Of a stretch of 64,000 nt of DNA, positions 1 through 8,256 are shown piece after piece. Location of the stretch: assembly GCF_023184515.1 (NCBI RefSeq), contig NZ_JAAHBP010000018.1, positions 161,622 to 225,621 of the forward strand, read 5' to 3'. Position 1 is the first letter of the stretch, and every line of letters begins with the position of its first letter. The notes beneath the pieces are model-generated. The model saw only the letters and a program-made list of their open reading frames with translations, ran no database searches and was not told the origin of the DNA. Origin of the DNA: Streptomyces sp. D2-8 (GTDB taxonomy: Bacteria > Actinomycetota > Actinomycetes > Streptomycetales > Streptomycetaceae). Position numbers and translations under genes: made by a program.

Positions 1-1
1 G

Positions 2-295
2 ATCCTGCGCGACGGCCAGGGCACGTTCGTCCCGGCCTTCTACGTGGAGCCGGCGATCCTCGCCGACCGGGACACGCTCGACTTCGTGCGCAACGCCTAC
101 CTCAGCCACAAGAACTGGTACCTGTGGTGGGGCCTGGGCGGGCAGAACCTGACGGACCGTTCGAGGGACACCGTCCAGGCCGTGGCCGACATGCAACAGG
201 AGTACGAGTACGTCATGCAAGGCAAGCCCCGGCTGGAACGCGCACCGAAGCCGGTGACGGCCCAGCCGCTCAAACTCACGATCGGCACCCCGTGA
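2..295 (+). CDS. C-terminal part of an unrecognised protein (cut by window start)
   Basis: The frame is open from base 2 to a TGA at 293-295, about 97 codons, with the 5' end outside the window. I do not recognise the family. The visible part is rich in aromatic residues (YLSHKNWYLWWGLGG) and ends in a Pro/Lys-rich tail. Its stop overlaps the GTG start of the next gene (GTGA at 292-295), so the two are probably translationally coupled and belong to the same cluster. The upstream sequence is needed to name it. Confidence 0.6.
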   Translation: MLRDGQGTFVPAFYVEPAILADRDTLDFVRNAYLSHKNWYLWWGLGGQNLTDRSRDTVQAVADMQQEYEYVMQGKPRLERAPKPVTAQPLKLTIGTP

Positions 296-1044
296 CCAAT
301 GTTCCAGCCGCCGCCGACGAGCTGGCGAAGACACTTGTGGCCAGGGCCGACCCGGACTTCGCGGTGCGCATGCAGCGGTACTTCCCGCACGAGATCCGGG
401 CCCTCGGGGTCGGCAACGCCGCGGTCGGCGAGATCGCCGCCGACTACTTCCGCGAGCGGCGCGACACTCCCGCGGCGACGCGGCTGCTCCTGGCGGAGGA
501 GGTGCTGGCGCGCGCCGAGTACCACGAGGAGGTGCTGCTGGGCTTCGCGGTCCTGCACAAGGTCGCCAGGGCCGGTCTCGGCGGCGAACTGCTGGACCGC
601 TGCGAGCACTGGCTGGAGACGTACGTGTCCAACTGGGCGCAGTGCGACGACATGTGCCTGAAGCTGCTGTACCCGTTCTTCCTCGGGCACCCGGAGCTGA
701 TCCCGCACACCCGGCGCTGGGTCGGATCCGCCTCCCCGTGGGCCAGGCGCGCCGCGAACGTGGCAGTCGTGAAGTTCGTCCGGCGCAAGGTGGGCCGGAC
801 GGTCTTCGAGCTGCCGCTGTCGCACGTCTTCGACAACTGTGTCCGGCTGATGCACGACGACGACGTCTACGTGCAGAAGGGCTCGGGCTGGCTGCTCAAG
901 GTCACCGCCGAGGTCCACCCCGACGAGGTGGCTCGGTTCCTGCGCACCTGGCACACCGACATGCCCCGCGACACGTTCCGGTACGCGGTGGAGAAGATGG
1001 ACCCGCGGCTGCGGCGGTCCTTGATGGAACTGGGACAGGGGTGA
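292..1044 (+). CDS. DNA alkylation repair (AlkD-like) HEAT-repeat protein
   Basis: This 250-residue all-helical protein looks like the AlkD/DNA_alkylation family, HEAT-repeat glycosylases that remove bulky or positively charged alkyl bases. The signature positions seem present: W115-x3-D119 (NWAQCDD) matches the AlkD Trp-x3-Asp pair, R152/R153 lie in the WARRAAN helix, and W200 is in KGSGWLLK. The GTG start overlaps the stop of the previous gene. The next gene begins 4 bases downstream, so this is one operon. AlkD relatives serve as self-resistance in some clusters for DNA-alkylating products (yatakemycin YtkR2 is the known case). That role here is inference. It could instead be a non-catalytic HEAT scaffold. 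Confidence 0.75.
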   Translation: MTNVPAAADELAKTLVARADPDFAVRMQRYFPHEIRALGVGNAAVGEIAADYFRERRDTPAATRLLLAEEVLARAEYHEEVLLGFAVLHKVARAGLGGELLDRCEHWLETYVSNWAQCDDMCLKLLYPFFLGHPELIPHTRRWVGSASPWARRAANVAVVKFVRRKVGRTVFELPLSHVFDNCVRLMHDDDVYVQKGSGWLLKVTAEVHPDEVARFLRTWHTDMPRDTFRYAVEKMDPRLRRSLMELGQG

Positions 1045-1048
1045 CGTG

Positions 1049-2086
1049 ATGAACGCGACCGGCCGCTACGTCCACCGGCGGGGCATCCACTGCGAGTCGG
1101 CCTGCCAATGCGCGGTTCTCGCGGCCGGCGGGTACGAGGCGGACGAGGATATCGTGTTCGGGCTGGACGGGGGTTTCGGGTTCTCGTTCTTCCCGGCCAA
1201 CGGCAACGCGCCGGACATCGTCGTCGGCAAGCAGGCGATCATGCCCCTCCGGGCGTCGCGGCTGATGGGCGTCGAGGTCGTCACGCACGCGCCGAAGTCC
1301 GCGGCGGGCCTGGCCAGACTGCTCGAATCGGCGCCGGCCGTCATGACCCGGGTGGACCTCGGCCTGCTTCCGTACTGGGGCCTGGAGGGGCGCTCCTCCT
1401 TCGGCGGGTACTTCGTCAACGTGGTCCGCCCTCTCGGAGCCGATGCGTTCGAGGTGTCGGACCCGGCGTTCGACGAACCCGTCTCCGTGACTGCGGCAGA
1501 GCTGCAGGCGGCCCGGTCCAGCCGCAACTCGCCGCCGCTGAACCCGGACTGGAAGGCGTACGTCTTCGGCGCGCCGCGGCGGACTCCGCAGCTGGACCGC
1601 GTCGGTCCGGTGGCCGTGCGCACCCTGTGCCGCGAGGTCCTCAAGCCGGGCAGCCGGAATCTCGGCATCCCCGGGATGAAGCTGCTGGCCACGACGGCGG
1701 CGTCCTGGCCGCAGTCCAAACACGGCGAGGTGGAGGACGTCGACCTGACCGGCCGAGTGATACGCACCGACGCCCTGGCGCGTCAACTGCTGCATCTGGG
1801 CCGCCAGATCGAGTCCTTCGGCACAGGAGGCGGGCTGTTCCGCCCGATGATCGGCCGCTACCTGAACAGGGTCGCCGACAGCACGGGCGAGGCACGCTAC
1901 GCCGTGGCCGCCGGGCAGTTCCTCGACAGCGGCCGGCTGTGGTCGAACCTGGGAACGGCACTGCTGACAGCGGGGACCGTCACCGCGCGCGGCGATCTCA
2001 AGGCGCTCGTGGACGCCGTGGCGGACACGGCGCGGTCCGCGATGGACGTCGAGAAGCGGGCGCTCACCGCGCTCACCCCTCTGTAG
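1049..2086 (+). CDS. BtrH N-terminal / DUF4872 family protein, copy A
   Basis: This 345-residue protein carries the BtrH_N-type motif GIHCESACQCAVL near residues 13-25, with the conserved His-Cys pair, followed by a DUF4872-like C-terminal helical region containing SFGTGGGLFRPM. In butirosin biosynthesis BtrH transfers an acyl group from a carrier protein to an aminoglycoside, so an acyltransferase or cysteine-peptidase-fold role is the family expectation. The substrate here is unknown. ATG 1049 is preferred because AGGGG at 1037-1041 is well spaced; a GTG at 1046 is immediately upstream. A second, divergent copy lies at 4361-5368 and shares the HCES and GTGGGLFR motifs. Confidence 0.75.
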   Translation: MNATGRYVHRRGIHCESACQCAVLAAGGYEADEDIVFGLDGGFGFSFFPANGNAPDIVVGKQAIMPLRASRLMGVEVVTHAPKSAAGLARLLESAPAVMTRVDLGLLPYWGLEGRSSFGGYFVNVVRPLGADAFEVSDPAFDEPVSVTAAELQAARSSRNSPPLNPDWKAYVFGAPRRTPQLDRVGPVAVRTLCREVLKPGSRNLGIPGMKLLATTAASWPQSKHGEVEDVDLTGRVIRTDALARQLLHLGRQIESFGTGGGLFRPMIGRYLNRVADSTGEARYAVAAGQFLDSGRLWSNLGTALLTAGTVTARGDLKALVDAVADTARSAMDVEKRALTALTPL

Positions 2087-2101
2087 ACGCGAGGTCGAGA
2101 C

Positions 2102-2497
2102 ATGCCCACCGAGGACGAGACCGTACTGCTCCAGGGGCCCCGGCACTGGAACGAGCACGCCCGCCGGTGCCGGGCGCAGGGGCCCTTCCGGCCCGACCTG
2201 CGCAAGGCGGTGCTGCACGGCGCCGACCTGCAGGGCGCCGAACTCGCCGACGCGGACTTCACCGACGCCGTGCTGACCGAGTCCTATCTGATCTCCGCGG
2301 ACCTGAGGGGCGCGAACCTGGAAGGCGCCGACCTGTGCGAGGCCTACCTCATCCTCGCCGAGCTGAACGGCTGCCGCCTCGTGGGCGCGAACCTGGACGG
2401 TGCGGACCTCAGCGGTGCCGATCTGACCGGCGCGGTCCTCGACCCGGGCTTCCGGCGGTCCACCGTGATCTCGGACTACCTCACGATCTGGCCATAG
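2102..2497 (+). CDS. Pentapeptide-repeat protein
   Basis: This 131-residue protein consists largely of A(D/N)LxG-type repeats from about residue 35 to 118 (for example LHGADLQGAELADADF and LEGADLCEAYL), roughly 16 units, predicting a right-handed quadrilateral beta-helix. There is no signal peptide or membrane segment, so it is cytoplasmic. It sits 15 bases after the BtrH-like gene and 15 before the carbamoyltransferase. Proteins of this type (Qnr, McbG, AlbG, MfpA) mimic DNA and protect gyrase. In albicidin and cystobactamid clusters a pentapeptide-repeat resistance protein accompanies a carbamoyltransferase. A self-resistance role is inference, and many pentapeptide proteins have no known function. 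Confidence 0.85.
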   Translation: MPTEDETVLLQGPRHWNEHARRCRAQGPFRPDLRKAVLHGADLQGAELADADFTDAVLTESYLISADLRGANLEGADLCEAYLILAELNGCRLVGANLDGADLSGADLTGAVLDPGFRRSTVISDYLTIWP

Positions 2498-2512
2498 CGA
2501 AAGGAGCTCCTC

Positions 2513-4291
2513 ATGATCGTTCTGGGCTACAACGGGTTCGGCAAGTCTGCGGAAATCTTCGGACGCCTCTTTCGCGCCACCGGCATCGACCGTCACCTGC
2601 TGTACGGCCATGACTCGTCCGCCGCCCTCGTCATCGACGGGAAACTGGTCGCCGCCGTCGAGGAAGAACGGCTCAACCGGGAGAAGAAGACGTCGAGTTT
2701 CCCGGTCAACGCGATGCGCTGGTGCCTGGAATCGGCCGGGATATCCTTCGACGACGTCGATACCTTCGCCTTCTCCTGGCAGTTCTCCCAGGATGTGGTG
2801 AACAAGATGATCGCCGAGATCACCGAAGACCCGGCGGCGTCCGTCGAGCAGAAGTTCGCGCGTTTGCAGCGTCTGGCGGAGACGCATGCGGCGATGTTCA
2901 GTGAGGCCGCGACCGAAGCCGACTTTGTCGAGCACGCGGGGCACCGGCTGAACCCGGAGAAGCTGGTCCGGGTCCCGCACCACATCGCGCATCTGATGAC
3001 GGGATACCACCTGTCGGGCGGCAGGGACGCGGCATTCCTGGTCAGCGACGGTCGCGCCGAATGGCTGTCGTCGATCATGGGTGAGGTGCGCGACGGCCAG
3101 GTGAAGATCTTCGACGACATGACCATCGACTCGCGGCACTCACTGGCGATGCTCTTCTCCGTCGTGACGCGCTACCTCGGATTCGTCCCGAACAATGACG
3201 AGTACAAGGTGATGGGGCTGGCCGGCTATGGTGCGCCGCCCGAGCCGAACCCGTTCCTGGAACACGTGGTCGAGGTGTGCCCCGACGGCACCTACAGGAT
3301 TCCCTATCCGGCGAACGCCGTACCCGCCTACTACGAACTCTTCGATCGCATCTTCGGCGGAGACGAGCAATGCCGGGAAGAGTTCGACTACCGGGTACGC
3401 GTGGCCGGTGCCGCACAGCACATGCTCGAGACGGTGACCGCCGGCCAGATCCGGACGCTGGAGGCCCGGAGCGACCTCCCGCGCGTGATCTTCGAGGGCG
3501 GACTCGCCCTGAACTGCGTCAACAACAGCAAGCTGCTGGAGCGTTCGCGCTTTACCGAGATGGATGTCAGCTTCGGCGCCAGCGACGTCGGGGTGGCCAT
3601 CGGGGCGGCACTGTTCGCCGGCGGGCAGGCCGGCACACCGCCCCGGATCAGCACGACGCCGTATCTGGGTCCGAGCTATGACGGGCAGGACATCCAGGCG
3701 GCCCTCCAGCAGTACGCCGACCAGGTCGTCTGGCGGGAACTGGACCCCGCGGACGTGCCGCGGGAAGCCGCGACCCTGATGCGGGAGCGATGCGTCATCG
3801 GATGGTTCCAGGGGCGCATGGAGTACGGGCCGCGCGCCCTGGGCAACCGCAGCATCCTGGCCAACCCGAAGTTCCCCGACATCAAGGACATCATCAACGA
3901 ACGCATCAAGCACCGCGAGCAGTTCCGGCCCTTCGCCCCCGTGGTCCTGGAGCACCTCGCCCCCGACGTGTTCGAGCTCGGCAAGAAGAAGTCCTCGCCC
4001 TACATGACCTTTGTGGTTCCGGTGCGGCCCGAGTACCAGGACAGGATCCAGGGCGCCTGCCACGTCGACGGCACCTCACGGATCCAGACGGTCACCGAGC
4101 AGAGCAATCCGCTGCTCGCCCGGCTGCTGCGTGAGTTCACCGAGCTGACGGGGATTCCCTGCCTGATCAACACCTCGTTCAACGTCGCCGGCGAACCCAT
4201 CGTCTGCTCGCCCGCGGATGCTCTGTCCTGCTTCCTCAAAACGGAGATGGATCATCTGTTCCTCGGCAACTTCCTGGTGTCCCGAATGTGA
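2513..4291 (+). CDS. Carbamoyltransferase, NodU/CmcH family
   Basis: This 592-residue protein has the two-domain layout of O-carbamoyltransferases that use carbamoyl phosphate and ATP (NodU, CmcH, NovN, TobZ). The N-terminal Kae1-like domain has GHDSSAALVIDGKLVAAVEEERLN near residues 33-56, a His pair around HHIAH, and GASDVGVAIGAALF near 356. The C-terminal YrdC-like part has MEYGPRALGNRSILA and EQFRPFAPVVLEH. Length is normal for the family. AAAGGAG lies just upstream of the ATG. It probably carbamoylates a hydroxyl group on the product of this cluster. Of all genes in the cluster, this one most clearly marks it as a natural-product pathway. Confidence 0.93.
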   Translation: MIVLGYNGFGKSAEIFGRLFRATGIDRHLLYGHDSSAALVIDGKLVAAVEEERLNREKKTSSFPVNAMRWCLESAGISFDDVDTFAFSWQFSQDVVNKMIAEITEDPAASVEQKFARLQRLAETHAAMFSEAATEADFVEHAGHRLNPEKLVRVPHHIAHLMTGYHLSGGRDAAFLVSDGRAEWLSSIMGEVRDGQVKIFDDMTIDSRHSLAMLFSVVTRYLGFVPNNDEYKVMGLAGYGAPPEPNPFLEHVVEVCPDGTYRIPYPANAVPAYYELFDRIFGGDEQCREEFDYRVRVAGAAQHMLETVTAGQIRTLEARSDLPRVIFEGGLALNCVNNSKLLERSRFTEMDVSFGASDVGVAIGAALFAGGQAGTPPRISTTPYLGPSYDGQDIQAALQQYADQVVWRELDPADVPREAATLMRERCVIGWFQGRMEYGPRALGNRSILANPKFPDIKDIINERIKHREQFRPFAPVVLEHLAPDVFELGKKKSSPYMTFVVPVRPEYQDRIQGACHVDGTSRIQTVTEQSNPLLARLLREFTELTGIPCLINTSFNVAGEPIVCSPADALSCFLKTEMDHLFLGNFLVSRM

Positions 4292-4360
4292 GCGGGTGAA
4301 CGCCTTCCTGATCTTGGCGTCCGCAATCGAACTTCAGAAGGTTGCGCTACGCTCTACGCG

Positions 4361-5368
4361 ATGGAAGGGAGACGTGAACAGGTGTCGCTTTTAGAAGCAG
4401 ATCCGTACGTCGGTAAACACTGCGAGTCGACCACACTCGTGAATCTGTTGCGGCAGCGAGAAGTCGACTTGTCGGAGCCGCTCATCTTCGGGCTCGCCGG
4501 TGGCCTGTCGTTCATCTACTGGCGGACGAAGCAGATGCCGACGCCGTTCATCGGTGGCCGTATCAAGCCCGACACGCTGTCGGACAATCTCGCGAATGCG
4601 CTGAACTTGCGGCTGTCCGTTCACGAGACGTCATCGGAGAAGCGGGCGAGGGATCATCTGCTGGCCGAGCTTGATTCCGGAACCGTTGTCGGACTCAAGC
4701 TCGACCGCTACTTCCTCGACTACTCCACCGACGACTTCCGGTTCGCGGCCCACTATGTCGCCTGCGTCGGGTACGACGACGACCGTTTCGCTCTGGTCGA
4801 GACTCAGCCGCTGGGCCTGCAATGGGCCTCCGGCGAGTCCCTCGCGACCGCGCGAAACGCCCGGGGGCCGATGAGTTCGCGTAACCGCGCCTTCACCCTC
4901 GACCTCCCGAAGGGCGGCCTTCCCGACCTGGGGAAAGCAGCCCGCAAAGGAATCAAGACGGCGGCGGAGAACTTTCTCAATCCGCCGATTTCCAACTTCG
5001 GTTACAAGGGCATGCACAAAGTCGCCGACCTGATGCCGAAGTGGCTCGACGACCTCGAGTCGCCCGCGGACAGCCTTCCCGAGATCTGCACGATCATGGA
5101 GGATGCGGGAACCGGCGGGGGCCTGTTCCGCAAGATGTGGGCGGAGTTCCTGGCGGAGACCGCCGACCTCACCGGTATCGGCGAATTCCAGGAGACCTCG
5201 GACGCGTACCGCGAGCTGTCGAAGAAGTGGACCGAGGTGGCCGGACTTCTGAACGAGGCGGGAGCCTCGTCGTCCCGAGAATCACTCCACAGCGCGTCAA
5301 AGATCGTTCATGAGGCCGCCGAGAAGGAACAGCGAGTGATGCAACGCCTGATGGAACTGTCGAGCTGA
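4361..5368 (+). CDS. BtrH N-terminal / DUF4872 family protein, copy B
   Basis: This 335-residue protein has YVGKHCESTTLVNLL near residues 16-30, which carries the same HCES motif as copy A, and DAGTGGGLFRKMWAEFL in the C-terminal part, matching the GTGGGLFR of copy A. The middle holds AAHYVACVGYDD, a second His-containing strand likely near the active site of this cysteine fold. Overall identity to copy A looks low, so the two probably act on different substrates or steps. The 69-base gap after the carbamoyltransferase could hold its own promoter. A GTG at 4382 is an alternative start. No signal peptide is seen. Confidence 0.72.
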   Translation: MEGRREQVSLLEADPYVGKHCESTTLVNLLRQREVDLSEPLIFGLAGGLSFIYWRTKQMPTPFIGGRIKPDTLSDNLANALNLRLSVHETSSEKRARDHLLAELDSGTVVGLKLDRYFLDYSTDDFRFAAHYVACVGYDDDRFALVETQPLGLQWASGESLATARNARGPMSSRNRAFTLDLPKGGLPDLGKAARKGIKTAAENFLNPPISNFGYKGMHKVADLMPKWLDDLESPADSLPEICTIMEDAGTGGGLFRKMWAEFLAETADLTGIGEFQETSDAYRELSKKWTEVAGLLNEAGASSSRESLHSASKIVHEAAEKEQRVMQRLMELSS

Positions 5369-5505
5369 CGAGTTCGGCAGTGGCCTCGCCTGACGGGAGC
5401 GAGGGCTCGCGCGGGGTGTCCCCCGAGAGCTCCTCGCCTCGTGGGAACCTTCGAGGCGGGGCCGGACTTCGACACCCGGGCCGACGCGCTGCCTATGATC
5501 GGCCC

Positions 5506-6402
5506 ATGACGGCATGGAGTCGGTGTCTGGACGCCGCGGGGATCCGTGAGCCTGAGCTGCGCAGCGCGTACGGCGCCCAGAGGAAAGCGGTACGACGGCA
5601 TCGCCGCTCCTCCCACATCGCGGCTCGCGTCCTGCTGCCGGCCGCGCTGCAGCCCCACGCGCTGGCCGCCACCGCGTTCATGGATCACGGGGACAACCTC
5701 CTCGACACCGGCCCGAAGGCGCAGCGGGCCTCGGAGTGGGGGGACTGGGAACAGCGGGTGCGCAAGGCACTGGAGACCGGGCGCGGCGACGACCCGCTGA
5801 TTCTCGCGTTGCTCGCCACGACGCAGCGGTATCCGCGGCTCCGCGAGGCGGTGGAGGAGTATCTGCTCACGGCCGAGGCCGAGCTCGAATTCGCCGGACT
5901 CGCCACCGAAGCCGACTATCAGGCCTACCTGGACGCGTATTCGCTGCCCGCCTTCATGCTGGTCGGCACCCTGTTCGCGCCGGAGACCGGCCACGACCGG
6001 TACCGCTCGGCGTGCCGGACCCTCATCGAGGGCAGCCAGCGGCTCGACTTCGTCAACGATCTCGCCGAGGACCTGCGGGAAGGACGGCCGGGCATCCCCG
6101 CGGAGACAATGGAGCGTTTCTCGGTAACCGTGGAGGACCTCCGGGCCGGTCACGAACCGCCGGGCTTGGCGGGCCTGGTGAGCCGGGAAGTGCAGACGGC
6201 GCGCACGGCACTGCACTCGGCGAGAGAGGTGGCGGCCCTGGCGACGCCCCCTGGCCGCGCGCTGCTGGGAGCCATTGTTGATATCGAGCTGCTCACCGCG
6301 GACGCGGTCCTCGCACGTGGCCCCCGACTGCTGGACGGCCCGGCGTCACCGCCCCTCGCGGCCACCGTACGAACACTGCTGAGCGCCCGCCGCGCGGCGT
6401 GA
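5506..6402 (+). CDS. Squalene/phytoene synthase-family protein
   Basis: This 298-residue protein has the features of the trans-isoprenyl diphosphate synthase head-to-head family. A first Asp-rich stretch, ATAFMDHGDNLLD, sits where phytoene synthases have DxxxD. A second, RLDFVNDLAEDLREGRPGIP, matches the family pattern QLxNxxRDxxEDxxxGRxxxP. The first motif departs from the standard DDxVD. The likely role is condensation of two prenyl diphosphates or prenyl transfer. ATG 5506 is chosen because residues before it are low-complexity and unlike the family. It lies 137 bases after the BtrH-like gene on the same strand. No squalene or carotene desaturase or cyclase partner is seen in the window. 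Confidence 0.75.
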   Translation: MTAWSRCLDAAGIREPELRSAYGAQRKAVRRHRRSSHIAARVLLPAALQPHALAATAFMDHGDNLLDTGPKAQRASEWGDWEQRVRKALETGRGDDPLILALLATTQRYPRLREAVEEYLLTAEAELEFAGLATEADYQAYLDAYSLPAFMLVGTLFAPETGHDRYRSACRTLIEGSQRLDFVNDLAEDLREGRPGIPAETMERFSVTVEDLRAGHEPPGLAGLVSREVQTARTALHSAREVAALATPPGRALLGAIVDIELLTADAVLARGPRLLDGPASPPLAATVRTLLSARRAA

Positions 6403-7287
6403 GGACGGTGGAGACGGCTTCTCCGGTCTCTCCGGCGTGACGATGCCGGCCGCCGGGCAGCTCCAGGGCTAACTCCGAACGGGCTCAGCAGCCCCCGCAG
6501 CAGCCTGGAATGCCTTCATGTCGGGACCTTCCTGCGGTGGGCCAGCTTCCTGGGGGAGGGCTGTGCAGGCGGTGCCTACAGATGATGCCCGCGGTCAACG
6601 CGCGTCCGTCAGAGGGCAAAACGGATGCCGCAGTCGCCGCGCCCAAGCCCCGCGAAATCCTGTTGGCGGGCCGCGGCGACCCTTGGTGGTTCGAGCTGGA
6701 GGACGGGTGCCGGTTCTTCGACCGACACCTGAAGTGAGGCCGGGCCGTCTGGCAGGCAGCAGACGGTAGGCGGTGGGCCAGGATGCGCCTCGTCGAGGAC
6801 AGGTCCCGGCCCTCCCCGATGGCGGCGCTCGGCCACCAGCGCCCGGTCCGGGTCGGGTCGGGCCGGGTCTCATCGCCACAGGTGTTTCGGTGACCGGCCT
6901 CATGCAGGGCACTGCGTGCGACGGGCCGCTGAGGTTCCGCGATGCGGCCGCCTTCACCCGACCGAGTGGGGATCCCTGCCTGGCACCCTGACGCGGATGA
7001 GCGCGGGGCGTCACCGCCGCCGACGGCGGCTCGACGAGGAACTGACCCGCCGTCGGCTCGTCCGCGGGCGGGAGGTCCGGGAATGGATCGCCGACCTTGG
7101 CGCGCTGCCACGCCATGCCGGTGAACCTGTGCGGTCACAGCACCAGCAGCCTGGCCACGAGGCTAATTACAAAGACACAGTCCGTTTTGGCTGTCCGGCG
7201 GACACGCAGCATGGCACGTGATCAACAACTCTTGTTCCATGGCAATCTTCGGGCCAGCGATGACTTGGAGCCGGAGGTGCACCGCTC
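6403..7287 (+). other. Long stretch without a supported gene
   Basis: Several short frames are open here on both strands, but none shows a recognisable motif, good codon bias or a ribosome site. A 75-codon frame at 6510-6737 (ending near RGDPWWFELEDGCRFF) looks a little protein-like and might be a relic. I would not call it a gene. Confidence 0.5.
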
Positions 7288-8172
7288 GTGGCGGCGAACA
7301 TCAACCCCACTGGCAGGAGACGCCGTCTGGAAGCCGAGCTCCGTCGGCTGCGCCAGGCCAGTGGGCTGAAGAGCACGGAAGTGGCCAAGCGGCTCATGGT
7401 GTCCCAGCCCAAGATCAGTCACATGGAGAACGGCCGCCGTGCCATCAGCCCTCGTGACGTGCGCGATCTGTGCGGCCTCTACGGAGTGACGGACCAGCAG
7501 GTCATCGACTCTCTGATGCAGTTGGCCAGGGAATCGGGACAGCAGGGCTGGTGGGACGCCTACGGCGACGTCCCTCAGAGCGTCTATATCGCCTTGGAGA
7601 CGGACGCCGCCTCCCTCCACCTACGAGCCGATCGCGGTTCCCGGGCTGCTGCAGACTCCCGCCTACGCCCAGGCCGTCATGGGCGAAACGATCCCTCGGC
7701 TCACGACCCAGTAGGCTGCCGTGCGCTTCAGGGTGCGGTTGCGCCGGCAGCACCGGATCTACGACCTGGCCTGCCCGCTGCGTCTGTGGGCCGTCCTGGA
7801 CGAATCGGCACTGCGCCGTGTCGTCGGCGGCCCGGACGTCATGCGTGAACAACTGGAGCACCTGAACGCACTCGGGGCCGAGCCGCACATCACGGTGCAG
7901 GTCCTCCCTCACACGGCGGGCGCTCATCCGGGCCTGTCCGGACAGTTCTCCATCCTCAGTTCGCCGACAGCACCGCCGCAGGGGTGGTGTTCATGGAACG
8001 GTTCACCAGCGATCTCTACCTGGAGAAGCCATCCGACGTACAGCAGTACAGCATGCTGTACGAGCACCTCCAGGCCCAGGCGCTCAGCCCTGCCGACACC
8101 CGCGACCTCATGACCGACCTCATCAAGATGTACGTCGGCACGGCGAGCCGCCTCGAAAGAGCAGTTCGGTGA
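7288..8172 (+). pseudogene. Broken Scr1/DUF5753-type helix-turn-helix regulator
   Basis: The first ~110 residues from GTG 7288 are an XRE-type helix-turn-helix (RRLRQASGLKSTEVAKRL, VSQPKISHMENG). The DUF5753 ligand-binding half is then scattered over frames. The reading must shift near 7615 to give YEPIAVPGLLQTPAYAQA, meets an in-frame TAG at 7712-7714, resumes as RLRRQHRIYDLACPLRLWAV, and must shift again near 7965 to give AAGVVFMERFTSDLYLEKP, ending at 8172. That makes two frameshifts and one nonsense codon. Intact members normally precede a DUF397 partner; none is present. Sequencing error could explain one lesion, but three make decay more likely. Confidence 0.82.
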
Positions 8173-8256
8173 AGCCGGTGCGAAAACGTCCGCCAACCGG
8201 TTGATCTCCGAGGCGGGCCGAGGAACCGCCGCCGGGAGCGCTGGGACGATGCGCCC

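Noticed and set aside
902..3139. Very long minus-strand frame (745 codons)
   Set aside because: It is the mirror of the plus-strand cluster in GC-rich DNA; the translation is low-complexity and matches no family, whereas the plus-strand proteins do.
6485..7138. 217-codon minus-strand frame in the 6.4-7.3 kb gap
   Set aside because: Codon bias and composition are unlike the neighbours and no motif is seen.
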